Shown here one piece after another: positions 9,905-20,177 of a stretch of DNA of 64,000 nucleotides. Positions within the stretch are counted from its first letter, which is position 1. Every line of letters starts with the position of its first letter. The stretch lies in the NCBI GenBank assembly GCA_011250595.1, contig JAANMP010000012.1, forward strand, positions 1 through 64,000. The letters run 5' to 3'. The notes under the pieces were generated by a model. It ran no database searches. It worked only from the letters and a program-made list of their open reading frames with translations, and was not told the DNA's origin. The position numbers were made by a program, and so were the translations under genes. This stretch comes from Bacillus sp. MM2020_1 (lineage in GTDB: Bacteria; Bacillota; Bacilli; Bacillales; Cytobacillaceae).

Positions 9905-10900
9905 TTACATGTCCGCATAAACATATTTCAGCGCGTCTTCAGGTGCAGAATATGGAGCGTTCTCTGCATAGTCAGTGGCCTCGTTTACGAGCTTCATTAC
10001 ACGGTCATTGATTTCCTTTTCCAACCCGTCATCCATAACTCCCGTTTCCTTTAAGTAGGCACCAAAAGTTATGATCGGATCCTGTGTCTTTGCTTTTGCA
10101 ACCTCATCCGGAGCACGGTAGGAACGGTCGTCATCGTCAGAAGAGTGTGGTGTCAGACGGTAGGAAATGGTTTCTATCAATGATGGTCCTTCCCCACGAC
10201 GGCCACGTTCCGCTGCTTCTTTCACTACTTTATAAACTTCTAATGGGTCATTCCCATTAACAGTGAAGCCTGGCATACCATATCCGATTGCCCGGTCAGA
10301 TACCTTTTCACACGCTAATTGTTTTTCAATAGGCACTGAAATGGCGTACTTGTTATTTTCACACATGAAGATTACTGGAAGTTTATGGACACCTGCAAAG
10401 TTTGCACCTTCATGGAAATCACCTTGGTTAGAGGACCCCTCTCCAAATGTAACAAAAGTAACAAGGTCTTTTCTTTCCATCTTCCCAGCAAGGGCAATTC
10501 CGACAGCATGGGGAACTTGAGTTGTTACTGGTGAAGAACCAGTTACAATTCGATTTTTCTTTTGACCAAAATGCCCGGGCATTTGACGACTGCCTGAATT
10601 GGGGTCTTCTGCTTTTGCAAATCCTGAAAGCATCAGTTCCCTTGGAGTCATCCCAAAAGTCAACACGACACCCATATCACGATAATATGGAAGAACATAA
10701 TCTTTCTCACGATCAAGCGCAAATGCGGCTCCTACTTGTGCCGCTTCCTGACCTTGACAAGAAATAACGAATGGTATTTTACCGGCACGGTTTAATAACC
10801 ACATCCGTTCATCAATTCGGCGGGCTAAAAGCATTGTTTCATACATTTCCAATACTTTTCCGTCGCTTAATCCTAAAGCATCATGACGCTTTTCTGTCAT
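9905..10900 (-). CDS. bkdAA: Branched-chain alpha-keto acid dehydrogenase E1, alpha subunit
   Basis: The ThDP-binding subunit of E1. The 331-aa protein shows the ThDP fold signature from G-E-G-S-S-N-Q-G-D-F-H-E through the E-N-N-K-Y-A-I-S motif, and the Ser-rich phosphorylation-loop region Y-R-x-x-P-H-S-S-D-D-D-D. In animal enzymes that loop is kinase-regulated; there is no sign of that here. It sits between lpdV and bkdAB. Confidence 0.96.
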   Translation of the reverse strand: MTEKRHDALGLSDGKVLEMYETMLLARRIDERMWLLNRAGKIPFVISCQGQEAAQVGAAFALDREKDYVLPYYRDMGVVLTFGMTPRELMLSGFAKAEDPNSGSRQMPGHFGQKKNRIVTGSSPVTTQVPHAVGIALAGKMERKDLVTFVTFGEGSSNQGDFHEGANFAGVHKLPVIFMCENNKYAISVPIEKQLACEKVSDRAIGYGMPGFTVNGNDPLEVYKVVKEAAERGRRGEGPSLIETISYRLTPHSSDDDDRSYRAPDEVAKAKTQDPIITFGAYLKETGVMDDGLEKEINDRVMKLVNEATDYAENAPYSAPEDALKYVYADM

Positions 10901-10938
10901 TTATTTCTTACCTCCTTTTGTTCGCATAAAAAAATTAT

Positions 10939-12360
10939 TTAAGAATGGATTGCTTTCCCATCAACAGCAAGTGCAGCCTCACCAATTGCCTCTGACAATG
11001 TCGGGTGCGGATGAATCGTATGCGCAATTTCCCATGGTGTCGCATCTAATACCATCGCAAGCCCTGCTTCTGTAATCATATCTGTTACATGCGGACCAAT
11101 CATATGTACCCCTAGGATATCATTGGTCTGTTCATCAGCAACAATTTTTACAAATCCATCAGATTCTCCAAAAACAAGTGCCTTACCAATTGCACGGAAA
11201 GAGAATTTACCAATTTTCACTTGATGCCCTTTTTCAAGTGCTTGATCTTCTGTAATCCCGACGCTTGAAACTTCGGGGTTACTGTAGATGCATCTAGAAA
11301 CCAAATGATAGTCAAATGGAGAAGGATCTTTCCCGGCGATATGTTCAACCGCTACAATACCTTCATGTGAAGCAACATGGGCAAGTTGCAATCCACCAAT
11401 CACATCACCAATTGCATAAATATGTGATTCTTTGGTTTGGAAAAATTCATTTGTTTCAATAAACCCCTTCACTACTTGTATTTCTGTATTCTCAAGCCCA
11501 ATTCCTTCTACATTTGCTTGACGTCCAACCGAAATAAGAAGTTTTTCTGCTTTAAACTCCTTCAAAGCACCCTTCACTTCTGCAGAAATCCCAACCCCAT
11601 TATCCTTCACAATCGTTTCCGGAAGCACTTTTGCACTTGTCACAAGCTTAATTCCTTTTTTCTTCATCAAGCGCTGCATTTCTTTCGAGATTTCTTTATC
11701 TTCCGTTGGAATTATACGGTCAGCATATTCAATAACCGTTACTTCTACCCCAAAGTCAGAAAGCATAGATGCCCATTCAATCCCAATTACGCCCCCGCCG
11801 ACAATAATAATGGAACCGGGGAGTGACTCAAGTTGCAACGCTTCATCAGAGGACATTACATATTCGCCATCAATTTCAAGCCCTGGAAGTGTCCTCGGTC
11901 TGGAACCTGTCGCAACAATTACATTTTTCGGAAGGAGCATTTCGTTTTCTTCCCCATTATTCATTTCAACAGAGATTGTACCCGGCATAGGAGAAAAGAT
12001 TGATGGTCCCAGGATTCTGCCTAATCCTTCGTAGACATCGATTTTTCCTTGCTTCATTAAATGCTGAACACCTTTGTGAAGTTGATCAATTATCTTATTT
12101 TTCCGATCCTGTACTAGACGAAAATCAACCGATACATCACTGGTGATAACTCCAAAATCTTTACTATGTTTGGTTGTTGCATATACCTCTGCACTTCTAA
12201 GGAGCGCTTTACTTGGAATACATCCTTTATGCAAACATGTACCGCCAAGTTTTCCTTTTTCGACAATTGCAGTTTTTAATCCCAGCTGGGAGGCCCTGAT
12301 AGCCGCTACATAACCACCGGTTCCCCCGCCAAGAATGACTAAATCATATTCTTCTGCCAC
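10939..12360 (-). CDS. lpdV: Dihydrolipoyl dehydrogenase (E3) of the branched-chain complex
   Basis: An FAD flavoenzyme that reoxidises the lipoyl group of BkdB with NAD+. Its 473 aa begin with the FAD dinucleotide motif G-G-G-T-G-G-Y, followed by the redox disulfide in G-G-T-C-L-H-K-G-C-I-P-S-K. The NAD motif G-G-G-V-I-G-I-E-W-A is near residue 185, and the C-terminal H-P-H-P-T-L-S-E supplies the catalytic His-Glu pair. The location inside the bkd operon makes it the dedicated LpdV rather than PdhD. Confidence 0.95.
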   Translation of the reverse strand: MAEEYDLVILGGGTGGYVAAIRASQLGLKTAIVEKGKLGGTCLHKGCIPSKALLRSAEVYATTKHSKDFGVITSDVSVDFRLVQDRKNKIIDQLHKGVQHLMKQGKIDVYEGLGRILGPSIFSPMPGTISVEMNNGEENEMLLPKNVIVATGSRPRTLPGLEIDGEYVMSSDEALQLESLPGSIIIVGGGVIGIEWASMLSDFGVEVTVIEYADRIIPTEDKEISKEMQRLMKKKGIKLVTSAKVLPETIVKDNGVGISAEVKGALKEFKAEKLLISVGRQANVEGIGLENTEIQVVKGFIETNEFFQTKESHIYAIGDVIGGLQLAHVASHEGIVAVEHIAGKDPSPFDYHLVSRCIYSNPEVSSVGITEDQALEKGHQVKIGKFSFRAIGKALVFGESDGFVKIVADEQTNDILGVHMIGPHVTDMITEAGLAMVLDATPWEIAHTIHPHPTLSEAIGEAALAVDGKAIHS

Positions 12361-12381
12361 TTTTTTTCCTCCCCATATACC

Positions 12382-13485
12382 TTAAATTTTCGCTATTTTA
12401 AAATTCCCGGGATAAACCTTCTCCTCTTCTTCACCACGTAAAACTCGCAGTGCGCCTTCAGCTAACGCTTGTAGTTCGTTTTCTCCCGGCTGAACGATAA
12501 CATCTGCAATCCAATTTATTCTATCGGTGATTGATTTCACAAATCCTTTCCCGTAGGCAAGGCCGCCAGTCAGAATAATTGCATCTACTTTTCCTGATAA
12601 TACTGCACTAGCAGCCCCGATTTCTTTTGCTACTTGATAGGCCATTGCCTCGTACACAAGCTTTGCCACATCATCACCAGCTGCTATTCTTTGTTCTACC
12701 TTTACCGCATCATTGGTTCCAAGGTAACCAACAAGACCACCTTTACCAACAAGCATCTTCATTATTTCTTCACGGTAATATTCACCAGAATAACAAAGTG
12801 CTACTAAATCCCCTACCGGTACGGTTCCAGCCCGTTCAGGACTAAAAGGCCCATCTCCATGAAGACCGTTATTAACATCAATGACTTTACCATACTGATG
12901 GACACCAACAGTAATCCCACCACCCATATGGGTCACAATTAAATTTAAGTCGGTGTATTTTTTTCCTAATTCCTTTGCTACCCTTCTTGCGACTGCTTTT
13001 TGATTCAGGGCGTGAAAGATACTTTTCCTTTCAATTAAGGAAAATCCGGAAATTCTTGCAAGTGGTTCAAGCTCATCCACAACAACTGGATCAACGATAA
13101 AAGAGGGAATATTTAATCTGGATGCGATTTCGAAGGCAATGATTCCGCCTAAATTAGAAGCGTGCTGTCCGGCAAAACCCGACCGCAAATCCTTTAACAT
13201 CGCATCATTAACCGGATAGGTCCCACCTTCAATTGGTCGGAGCAACCCCCCGCGTCCACATACAGCCGATAGTTTGGATATATTTATCCCTTCACGATCC
13301 AGTATTTCCAAAATTATGGTTTTTCTAAAATCATATTGATCAATAATATTTGAAAAAGTATTAATTATTTCTGCCTCATGGCGGATTGTCTTTTCAAAGA
13401 TCGAAATATCATTATCGAAGACTCCAATCTTAGTGGATGTCGAGCCGGGGTTGATGACGAGAATTCGATATTCATTATCTTGCAA
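12382..13485 (-). CDS. buk: Butyrate (branched-chain fatty acid) kinase
   Basis: Converts acyl phosphate made by Ptb plus ADP into the branched-chain acid plus ATP, or the reverse, so the cell can gain ATP from or activate branched acids. It belongs to the acetate kinase/ASKHA family: [11 protein letters not shown] phosphate loop at the N-terminus and [10 protein letters not shown] near residue 180. I favour a TTG start at 13485, because GGAGG lies 8 nt upstream, which gives 367 aa. The ATG at 13500 has its GGAGG inside the coding sequence and would only add an N-terminal tail. Confidence 0.93.
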   Translation of the reverse strand: MQDNEYRILVINPGSTSTKIGVFDNDISIFEKTIRHEAEIINTFSNIIDQYDFRKTIILEILDREGINISKLSAVCGRGGLLRPIEGGTYPVNDAMLKDLRSGFAGQHASNLGGIIAFEIASRLNIPSFIVDPVVVDELEPLARISGFSLIERKSIFHALNQKAVARRVAKELGKKYTDLNLIVTHMGGGITVGVHQYGKVIDVNNGLHGDGPFSPERAGTVPVGDLVALCYSGEYYREEIMKMLVGKGGLVGYLGTNDAVKVEQRIAAGDDVAKLVYEAMAYQVAKEIGAASAVLSGKVDAIILTGGLAYGKGFVKSITDRINWIADVIVQPGENELQALAEGALRVLRGEEEEKVYPGNFKIAKI

Positions 13486-13519
13486 CGCATTGACCTCCAT
13501 TTAGGAAATTCGCTTTATG

Positions 13520-13550
13520 AAAGCAAAGACGCTGAATTCCCATTCAGCGC
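13520..13550 (-). terminator. Hairpin between bcd and buk (possible attenuator)
   Basis: A 9-bp stem (GCGCTGAAT/ATTCAGCGT, one G-U pair) on the minus strand, followed by the imperfect T tract CTTTGCTTTC. It lies within the operon, so it may lower expression of the distal genes or stabilise the processed ptb-bcd message. Confidence 0.5.
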
Positions 13551-13584
13551 TCTGCAGGTCTATTTTTGAAAAAAAGTTCCTATC

Positions 13585-14688
13585 TTATCTTGATATTCTA
13601 TGACTGAGAATATGGTGGCCATTTTGGAGGAATTGGCTACGTGAATTACGGATTCTTGCAATTCTTTCTTCTGCCATCCGGTCCGCTGCGACGTATGTTG
13701 GAATGCCATCACGTTTTGAAATTTCGATTATTTTTTCAATCGTTCCATAAAGCTGTTCCACTTTTTTCATTGCCCGTTCTTGATTGTAACCATAGAGTTC
13801 ATCCGCAACATTGATTACCCCGCCCGCATTAATTACATAATCCGGTGCATAAACAATTCCCATTTCGTGGATGATATCACCGTGACGAGTGTCTTTTAAT
13901 TGATTGTTAGCCGAACCGGCAATAACTTTTGCCTTTAGCTGCGGAATCGTTTCATCATTGATTGTTGCACCAAGAGCACATGGAGCATAGATATCACATT
14001 CAACACCATAAATTTCATCAGGATCTACCGCAAGTGCACCAAATGCTTCTATCGCACGGTTTACAGCCTCTTTATTAATGTCAGTTACAATGAGTTGAGC
14101 TCCTTCTTCATGCAAATATTCGCATAGGGTATAGGCTACATTTCCAACACCCTGAATAGCCACAACTTTTCCTTCAAGCGAATCGGTTCCAAACGCTTCT
14201 TTCGCAGCCGCCTTCATTCCGCGGTAAACCCCGAAAGCAGTTACAGGGGAAGGATTGCCTGAAGAACCAAAGGCTGGAGAAATCCCGGTTACGAAATCTG
14301 TCTCTTCATGAATTAAATCCATATCAGCAACGGTTGTACCTACATCTTCTGCTGTAATATATCTGCCGTTTAGTCCTTGGATATAACGGCCAAAGGCACG
14401 GAACATTGCTTCATTCTTATCTTTTCTCGGATCACCGATAATTACGGTTTTACCACCGCCAAGATTTAATCCTGCCGCTGCATTCTTATAGGTCATTCCT
14501 TTTGCTAGGCGAAGTGCATCCTCAATTGCTGCTTCTTCAGAAGCATAAGTCCACATACGAGTTCCGCCCAACGCAGGACCTAATGTTGTATCATGAATCG
14601 CAATAATTGCTTTTAATCCTGATTGTTTATCCTGACAAAATACCACTTGCTCATAATCGTATTGTTCTAAGTACTTGAAAATTTCCAT
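13585..14688 (-). CDS. bcd: Leucine (branched-chain amino acid) dehydrogenase
   Basis: NAD-dependent oxidative deamination of Leu, Val and Ile to the keto acids used by the Bkd complex. The 367-aa protein belongs to the Glu/Leu/Phe/Val dehydrogenase family. The catalytic Lys lies in G-G-G-K-T-V-I near residue 80 after the Lys-containing K-G-M-T-Y-K-N stretch. The dinucleotide motif G-V-G-N-V-A is near residue 181. The start at [14 protein letters not shown] matches the family N-terminus. It is the second gene of the operon, 28 nt after ptb. Confidence 0.96.
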   Translation of the reverse strand: MEIFKYLEQYDYEQVVFCQDKQSGLKAIIAIHDTTLGPALGGTRMWTYASEEAAIEDALRLAKGMTYKNAAAGLNLGGGKTVIIGDPRKDKNEAMFRAFGRYIQGLNGRYITAEDVGTTVADMDLIHEETDFVTGISPAFGSSGNPSPVTAFGVYRGMKAAAKEAFGTDSLEGKVVAIQGVGNVAYTLCEYLHEEGAQLIVTDINKEAVNRAIEAFGALAVDPDEIYGVECDIYAPCALGATINDETIPQLKAKVIAGSANNQLKDTRHGDIIHEMGIVYAPDYVINAGGVINVADELYGYNQERAMKKVEQLYGTIEKIIEISKRDGIPTYVAADRMAEERIARIRNSRSQFLQNGHHILSHRISR

Positions 14689-14716
14689 GGGTAATTCCTC
14701 CTCGAATAGTGAATAT

Positions 14717-15622
14717 CTATTTTGTTGTACAACATAACGCTAGTGCAAGAGAATAAAGCTTACTTTCAGCCGTATCAGCCCTGGATGTTAACACAATTGG
14801 TGCTTTTGCCCCGGCAATTACCGCCCCAACTTTTGCATTTGCGAAATATATTAATGATTTATATAATGCATTGCCTACTTCGATGGTTGGTACTAATAAA
14901 ATATCTGCATTTCCTGCCACTTCACTATGAATCCCTTTGTGTTCAGCAGCAAGAGTTGATATGGCATTATCTAAGCCTAACGGTCCATCTACAATACAGT
15001 CTGAGATTTGTCCTCGCTTATTCATTACAGTTAATGCCGCTGCATCTAAAGTAGCTTGCATAGCTGGATTAACCACTTCCACTGCAGCAATGGGGGCCAC
15101 TTTAGGTATATCTATGCCGATTGACCTCGCAAGGGAAACCGCATTTCTAATAATTTGTGCTTTTTGTTCTAAATCGGGAGCAATATTCATAGCTGCGTCA
15201 GTTATAATCGTAAAACGATTGAAGCCAAGGACCTCAAATACAGCAATATGTGATAAAACATTTCCAGTTCTAAGTCCATACTCCTTATTCAAAACAGCTT
15301 TTAAGAAAGTATTGGTTGAAATGTTCCCTTTCATCAAGACACTCGCTTCTTTGTTAAAAACTGCCTTCACAGCTAATTCTGCCGCTTCAGCATTCGAATC
15401 AGCGTGGATAACTTTTAAACAATCACCGCTTATGTTTTGATGCTTTTTTGATTCAATAATAGAATTGATCTTCTCTTCGTCCCCATACAGCATAAATTTG
15501 GCGAGATTTTGGTCCAATGCAGCTATTACAGCTTCAATAACTTCTATATCTTCAGCAGCAGCAACTGCCACAGTGCTTGAATTTCCTTGGGCTGCTTTTT
15601 TAATTAGTGAATCAAGCAACAA
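14717..15622 (-). CDS. ptb: Phosphate butyryltransferase
   Basis: Exchanges CoA for phosphate on butyryl- and branched-chain acyl-CoA. It is in the phosphotransacetylase family (Pfam PTA_PTB), 301 aa from my chosen start, against about 300 in B. subtilis. That start is a TTG at 15622 ([11 protein letters not shown]), after AAAGGG about 11 nt upstream. The in-frame GTG at 15661 is ruled out because the sigma-54 promoter at 15671-15687 would start transcription at about that base, leaving no leader. It is the first gene of the bkd operon. Confidence 0.93.
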   Translation of the reverse strand: MLLDSLIKKAAQGNSSTVAVAAAEDIEVIEAVIAALDQNLAKFMLYGDEEKINSIIESKKHQNISGDCLKVIHADSNAEAAELAVKAVFNKEASVLMKGNISTNTFLKAVLNKEYGLRTGNVLSHIAVFEVLGFNRFTIITDAAMNIAPDLEQKAQIIRNAVSLARSIGIDIPKVAPIAAVEVVNPAMQATLDAAALTVMNKRGQISDCIVDGPLGLDNAISTLAAEHKGIHSEVAGNADILLVPTIEVGNALYKSLIYFANAKVGAVIAGAKAPIVLTSRADTAESKLYSLALALCCTTK

Positions 15623-15670
15623 GTTGTCATCAACCCTTTCTCCTATTACTGCAACTCCCACTATGTAATA

Positions 15671-15687
15671 TGCAATTCCCGTGCCAA
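15671..15687 (-). promoter_or_regulatory. Sigma-54 (SigL) -24/-12 promoter of the bkd operon
   Basis: The minus strand reads TTGGCAC, five bases, TTGCA, a full match to the -24/-12 consensus with correct spacing. It lies between bkdR, which encodes a sigma-54 activator, and ptb. Transcription should start about 12 bp after the GC of the -12 element. Confidence 0.92.
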
Positions 15688-15754
15688 ACTAAATCCTTAT
15701 GAAAACGCTTTATTATCCATTTTATAACGCGCAATTTTTTTCCCACCATGAAAT

Positions 15755-17830
15755 TTATTGCATGCTATTCTTTTCAATATTGTATTTTTCAAGCTTATAA
15801 TATAAATTCCTAACGGACAATCCCAGCGTTTTTGCTGTTAATGTCTTATTTCCCTTTAATCTGAATAGTGTCTGCTTGATAATTTTCCCTTCAAATTCAT
15901 CCATCAAATCTGATAAGGAACGGTCTAGCACAAAGGAATCATTACTATGGCTTACAGAAGACTCACTTGTGGTTTTTTTATTTTTTAATTCTGGTAAGTG
16001 TTGTACATCAATAAGGGTCTCATTATACTTCATAAAAATGATCGCTCTGCCAAGAATGTTTTCCAATTCCCGTACGTTTCCTGGCCAGTCATAATCCATT
16101 ATTTGTTTTAGTGCAGCTGGTGTAATTCCTTCTACATTTCTTCCATAATCCTGGCTGATTTTTTGTATAAGCCTCTCATTTAAAAGATGAATCTCCTCTT
16201 TTCGTTTCCTTAACGGCGGAATGTGAATTGGCATACGATTTAAACGATAATATAAGTCTTCCCGAAAGGAGCCTTTAGCAATACCCTTTTCTAAATTGAC
16301 ATTAGTTGCCGCAATAATCCTAACATTAATGGAAATTGGCTTTGTCCCACCGACTCGGACAATTTCTTTTTCCTGAAGAACCCTAAGCAATTTTGCTTGT
16401 GTATTAACTGGAAGTTCACCAATTTCGTCCAGAAAGATACTCCCATTATTGGCTTCTTCGAAAAAACCTCTTTTTCCGCCTCTCATTGCACCGGAAAAAG
16501 CGCCTTCCTCATATCCAAATAGTTCACTTTCCAACAATGTTTCTGATATAGCTGCGCAATTGACCCGGATAAATTTGTTATATTTACGGTCGCTCGCATT
16601 ATGTATAGCATGAGCAAACAGTTCCTTCCCTGTACCTGATTCCCCGCGAAGAAGGACGGTAGCAGGTGTTTTTGCTCCTAGTTTGGCTTGCTCGATTGCA
16701 AGCATCATTTCTTCTGATTGACCAATAATATCCTCAAAGGTGTATTTCGCTTCAAGCTTGCGAATCAATTCCCTGGCTCGGTTCAATTCTCGATTCAGTG
16801 ATTTGATTTCAGACATATCATGAATAACACCAACACTGCCTTTTAATTTCCCTTTTACAATTATTGGAGCCACATTTACAATAACTTCACGTTTGTTTGG
16901 CCCTACTCTCATTGGTACACCGCGGACAGCTCTCCTAGTTTGCAGCACCTTCATATGCATACTTTCACCCTCAGAGATATCAGCTGTAGCTGGTTGACCA
17001 ATAATCTGATCATGTGTAAGTCCTGTAATACGGGAGTATGCTGGATTAATAAGAATCCCTCTGCCATTTTCATCCACAACAGAAATGGCATCATCACTTG
17101 AATGGATAATCGCTTGCAGCATCGTTTGAATTTCCTTTAAATCCGTAAGTTCTTCAGCAAGATTAACAACCTCAGTAATATCTTTAAAAACAGCAAAAGC
17201 ACCTATCAAGGTCCCATTTTCCTCTATAATTGGAATACGGGTAGTTATGATTTTTCGATCATTTTCTAAAATCATTTCTTGATTGGCTTCAATTCTCCTT
17301 GTTTCTAGAATTAAAGGTAGCCTTGTCGTGGGAATAACATCAACGACATATTTCCCAATCGCTTGCTCTCTCTTTACTCCCATTATTTCTTGTGCCCGTT
17401 TATTGAATAAAATGACTTTTCCATCCTTATCAATTACAAACATCCCATCATTTGCAGCATTAAAAATTAGCTCCTGTTGGTAGGATTCATTTTTGTGCTT
17501 TTCGATGAGTTCTTCTTTTTCTTGCATAATCTTTGCGACTAGAAATGCTACGCTTCCTGGAATTAGAATTGTATTTTGATATTTAGCTTTTCTAAGCTCC
17601 TGAAAAACAGTATCATCACCTGTTACCTCAATAATGATATCAAAAGGTTCAGCTAAAAAAGGGTGCCAATCTTCTCCCGTCTGAATCCCCTCTTCTTTAG
17701 CTAATAGGACTCCAGGCGCTTCCGGGTTCCGGTCAATAACTGCATCAACCTTTAATACCTCTGATTCTTTTAAGATTTTTAAGATTGCCGTACCACCTTT
17801 TCCAGCACCAACAATCATGACATTTTGCAT
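15755..17830 (-). CDS. bkdR: Sigma-54-dependent activator BkdR
   Basis: A 691-aa enhancer-binding protein that activates the bkd promoter with RNA polymerase-SigL. An N-terminal Rossmann-like segment comes first (V-G-A-G-K-G-G-T-A, residues 6-14), then two PAS domains (about 115-225 and 232-345). The AAA+ domain has Walker A G-E-S-G-T-G-K-E, the sigma-54 contact loop as G-A-F-S-G-A (a common variant of GAFTGA) and the R-x-D-L-Y-Y-R-L-N sensor stretch. A Fis-type helix-turn-helix ends the protein. The PAS domains presumably read metabolic state; the ligand cannot be told from sequence. It is transcribed separately and immediately upstream of its target. Confidence 0.94.
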   Translation of the reverse strand: MQNVMIVGAGKGGTAILKILKESEVLKVDAVIDRNPEAPGVLLAKEEGIQTGEDWHPFLAEPFDIIIEVTGDDTVFQELRKAKYQNTILIPGSVAFLVAKIMQEKEELIEKHKNESYQQELIFNAANDGMFVIDKDGKVILFNKRAQEIMGVKREQAIGKYVVDVIPTTRLPLILETRRIEANQEMILENDRKIITTRIPIIEENGTLIGAFAVFKDITEVVNLAEELTDLKEIQTMLQAIIHSSDDAISVVDENGRGILINPAYSRITGLTHDQIIGQPATADISEGESMHMKVLQTRRAVRGVPMRVGPNKREVIVNVAPIIVKGKLKGSVGVIHDMSEIKSLNRELNRARELIRKLEAKYTFEDIIGQSEEMMLAIEQAKLGAKTPATVLLRGESGTGKELFAHAIHNASDRKYNKFIRVNCAAISETLLESELFGYEEGAFSGAMRGGKRGFFEEANNGSIFLDEIGELPVNTQAKLLRVLQEKEIVRVGGTKPISINVRIIAATNVNLEKGIAKGSFREDLYYRLNRMPIHIPPLRKRKEEIHLLNERLIQKISQDYGRNVEGITPAALKQIMDYDWPGNVRELENILGRAIIFMKYNETLIDVQHLPELKNKKTTSESSVSHSNDSFVLDRSLSDLMDEFEGKIIKQTLFRLKGNKTLTAKTLGLSVRNLYYKLEKYNIEKNSMQ

Positions 17831-17900
17831 TTTTTCTACCCCTTTAAGAAATTTTTTTCATATTATCTTAAGAAAAATATGCAACTTATTTCAATTCTAT

Positions 17901-17928
17901 TTTATATCCAAAACACAATCCTTGACAA
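17901..17928 (-). promoter_or_regulatory. Candidate sigma-A promoter of bkdR
   Basis: TTGTCA, 16 bp, TATAAA on the minus strand. Its -35 overlaps the -35 of the divergent promoter at 17922-17950. Confidence 0.55.
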
Positions 17929-17950
17929 ATAATATCTAGGTAATTATATT
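17922..17950 (+). promoter_or_regulatory. Sigma-A promoter of the DUF2627 gene
   Basis: Perfect -35 TTGACA, 17-bp spacer, -10 TATATT on the plus strand, 65 bp before the ATG at 18015. Confidence 0.7.
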
Positions 17951-18014
17951 TTCATGAGATATAATCTAAATATGACTGATATTACAGTAAAATTTGATAT
18001 TGGAAGGATTAAGT

Positions 18015-18254
18015 ATGAAACGAATTATTGCCCTCATCATCGTATTGATTCCCGGTGCTTTGGCTGCTGTTGGTATTAAATTAATGCGTGATATGTTATT
18101 CGGGATTTTGCAACCCCCATTCCCTAACTTATTGTTTCAATTTCTATCTGGATTAATCTTTTTTGTTGGCGGTCTAGGCTTTGTGGCAGGATTTATTTTT
18201 CATCGAGACCGGAAAAGAAGCAAGGTACAAAAAAGGTTTAAAAATACAAAATAA
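18015..18254 (+). CDS. yqzF: Small membrane protein, DUF2627 (YqzF)
   Basis: A 79-aa protein with two hydrophobic helices (about 2-22 and 38-60) and a very basic C-terminal tail, so it is a small inner-membrane protein. It matches the YqzF/DUF2627 family that lies next to bkdR in B. subtilis; its role is unknown. The start is the ATG at 18015 preceded by GGAAGG; the upstream ATG at 17994 lacks a ribosome binding site. Confidence 0.82.
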   Translation: MKRIIALIIVLIPGALAAVGIKLMRDMLFGILQPPFPNLLFQFLSGLIFFVGGLGFVAGFIFHRDRKRSKVQKRFKNTK

Positions 18255-18278
18255 AAAGAGGCCTCTAGGGTCTCTTTT
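18254..18278. terminator. Bidirectional terminator between yqzF and the GDPD gene
   Basis: A hairpin with AAAAGAG/CTCTTTT arms and an inner CC/GG pair serves the two convergent genes. Confidence 0.65.
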
Positions 18279-18993
18279 CGTATTGTTTTCGTAATTTTAA
18301 CGCCTTTATTGGGTCATCAGTAATAATTGCCGTGCAATTTATCTTAAAAAGGCGATGGATATCGTCCTCTTTATTAACAGTATAGGGCCTTACGGCAATC
18401 CCGCTATTTAGTGTATTTATCATCACATCATCGGGCATGGTCGAGTATCTAGGATGTATTCCCTTTGCTCGAATGGCTTGGGAATAGATCCAAGGCATGT
18501 AGATGCCTTCCAGAAAGAGCGGGGCCGTTTCAATTTCAGGTGCCAGACTATAACAATAGACTATACTATAGTGATTGAAAGAGGAAAGAATAATCCGATC
18601 CATTAAATCAAATTTACGAATAAGATGTATCACTTTTTCTTCCATACCTTTATAGGGAAAAAACGCGTTTTTTAATTCAATATTACATAATAATTTATTG
18701 GAGGTAAGCCACTCAAAAACTTCCGTTAAAGTAGGTATTGGCTCCTTTTTGGTACTTTTTTTATTGGCATTCAATTTCCTAAGATCCTTAAATAAAAAAT
18801 CTTTTACCAACCCGTTCCCGCTTGTTGTTCGGTCAACTTTTTCATCATGAATGACAACTAATTCGCCGTCTTTTGTTAATTGAACATCTAATTCTACCCC
18901 GTCTGCACCGGCTTTTTCCGCTTCAAGAAAGGCGCCAAGTGTATTTTCTGCAAATGAAGCCGAGTAGCCACGGTGTGCAAAAATTTGAGTCAT
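18265..18993 (-). CDS. yqiK: Glycerophosphodiester phosphodiesterase (YqiK-type)
   Basis: Hydrolyses glycerophosphodiesters to glycerol-3-phosphate and an alcohol. The 242-aa GDPD TIM barrel has the signature H-R-G-Y-S at the N-terminus and E-N-T-L at about 20. The metal ligands sit in G-V-E-L-D-V-Q-L and V-I-H-D-E, and W-L-T plus N-I-E-L-K follow. There is no signal peptide, so it acts in the cytosol. The ATG at 18993 follows GGAAGTG; a TTG five codons earlier overlaps the ribosome binding site. The position next to spo0A is as in B. subtilis. Confidence 0.9.
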   Translation of the reverse strand: MTQIFAHRGYSASFAENTLGAFLEAEKAGADGVELDVQLTKDGELVVIHDEKVDRTTSGNGLVKDFLFKDLRKLNANKKSTKKEPIPTLTEVFEWLTSNKLLCNIELKNAFFPYKGMEEKVIHLIRKFDLMDRIILSSFNHYSIVYCYSLAPEIETAPLFLEGIYMPWIYSQAIRAKGIHPRYSTMPDDVMINTLNSGIAVRPYTVNKEDDIHRLFKINCTAIITDDPIKALKLRKQYEKRP

Positions 18994-19032
18994 ATTTTCA
19001 CTTCCCAACTACAAAATTGGAGGAATTTTTTA

Positions 19033-19173
19033 ATGAAACCATTACAGTTATCAACGGAAACAGCAATAAAGCTTTCCAAAAAGTTAAATGTGCCGTTAGA
19101 ACAGCTTATGCATATGCCCCAACATATTCTCATCCAAAAACTTATGGAATTGGAAAAAGAGAAGGAGAATTAA
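19033..19173 (+). CDS. yycC: YycC-like small protein
   Basis: A 46-aa protein with a strong GGAGG 8 nt before its ATG. It contains the hallmark M-H-M-P-Q-H-I-L preceded by N-V-P-L-E-Q-L, and an acidic-basic tail. This matches the small YycC family of Bacilli, whose function is unknown. It is on the plus strand between the GDPD gene and spo0A. The longer frame that begins at 18973 overlaps the GDPD start region and is not the real start. Confidence 0.78.
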   Translation: MKPLQLSTETAIKLSKKLNVPLEQLMHMPQHILIQKLMELEKEKEN

Positions 19174-19212
19174 CAAATTCCTAAAAGTAAAAAACTCCTT
19201 TAGCTTATATGG

Positions 19213-19248
19213 AAAAGAAAAAGCCTTCATTTCTTACGATGAAGGCTT
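19213..19248 (-). terminator. Terminator of spo0A
   Basis: A 10-bp perfect stem AAGCCTTCAT/ATGAAGGCTT with an 8-base loop, followed by TTTTTC on the minus strand. Confidence 0.8.
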
Positions 19249-19267
19249 ACAATTTTTATCATTCATT

Positions 19268-20059
19268 TCATGATGCCTTATGTTCAAGACGAAGCTTATC
19301 AGCAACCATGGCAATAAATTCTGAATTCGTTGGTTTTGCCTTAGACATGCTGACTGTGTATCCGAATAGGCTTGAAATGGAATCAATGTTTCCACGACTC
19401 CAGGCCACTTCAATCGCATGACGGATTGCTCGTTCAACACGGCTCGCTGTAGTATTATATTTTTTAGCGATATCTGGATACAACACTTTCGTAATTGACC
19501 CTAAAAGTTCGATATCATTATAAACCATTGAGATCGCTTCCCGTAAATAGAGGTATCCTTTAATATGTGCCGGGACACCAATTTCATGAATGATGCTCGT
19601 GATACTTGCATCCAAATTTTTCGGTTTTTGCTCTGATTGAGAACGATAAGAAGTTGATGTTGATTTTCGTGTAAATGTATTGCTATTTCCGCTAACTTGT
19701 CGAATATGACTTCCTAGATTCTCCATATCAAATGGTTTCAAAATAAAGTAGGATGCACCAAGTTCAACGGCTTTCTTCGTCACATCTTCCTGGCCAAAAG
19801 CAGTTAGCATAATAACATTAGGAAGTACTCCTTTTTTTAGATCACGGAGGCGCTCAAGCACAGCCAAACCATCGAGATGAGGCATTATTATATCCAAAAC
19901 CAAAACGTCAGGGTCTGTTGTTGATAACATTTCTAGACATTCTTGTCCATTATGAGCAATACCTACAACTTCCATATCATCTTGGGACGAAATAAAGTCC
20001 TCTAATAATCCAACTAGTTCCCGATTGTCATCAACTACACAAACTTTAATTTTCTTCAC
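19268..20059 (-). CDS. spo0A: Sporulation master regulator Spo0A
   Basis: The phosphorelay response regulator whose phosphorylated form binds 0A boxes and commits the cell to sporulation. The 263-aa protein has a receiver domain with acidic pocket D-D (10-11), phosphorylation Asp in V-L-D-I-I-M-P-H near 56, and conserved T and K (K-P-F). A variable linker follows. The C-terminal effector domain has the strictly conserved recognition region [15 protein letters not shown] and ends near S-L-F-G-Y-T-V. It is monocistronic, with a sigma-H promoter and 0A boxes upstream. Confidence 0.98.
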   Translation of the reverse strand: MKKIKVCVVDDNRELVGLLEDFISSQDDMEVVGIAHNGQECLEMLSTTDPDVLVLDIIMPHLDGLAVLERLRDLKKGVLPNVIMLTAFGQEDVTKKAVELGASYFILKPFDMENLGSHIRQVSGNSNTFTRKSTSTSYRSQSEQKPKNLDASITSIIHEIGVPAHIKGYLYLREAISMVYNDIELLGSITKVLYPDIAKKYNTTASRVERAIRHAIEVAWSRGNIDSISSLFGYTVSMSKAKPTNSEFIAMVADKLRLEHKAS

Positions 20060-20152
20060 TTCGAGTTCCTCCTCAGGTTTAAATCATAAGCTCTATTTCA
20101 AAACTTACATTTCTTATCAGTTTTAATCTCTTAATTCTATTCTAAATTAGAA

Positions 20153-20177
20153 ATTCGACAATGCAACAAAAATTCCT
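20153..20177 (-). promoter_or_regulatory. Sigma-H promoter of spo0A overlapped by a 0A box
   Basis: The minus strand reads AGGAATT, 11 bp, GTCGAAT, an exact sigma-H pattern. TGTCGAA (20154-20160) is a consensus 0A box that covers the -10, so Spo0A can act at its own promoter. The start of translation is about 95 bp downstream. Confidence 0.75.

Noticed and set aside
14937-15440. Long plus-strand open frame antisense to ptb
   Set aside because: It mirrors the ptb codons, lacks a ribosome binding site and shows no family resemblance. The same applies to other plus-strand frames inside bkd, dxs, mutB, nrdJ and ccm genes.
15661-15661. GTG start for ptb
   Set aside because: It coincides with the expected transcript start of the sigma-54 promoter.
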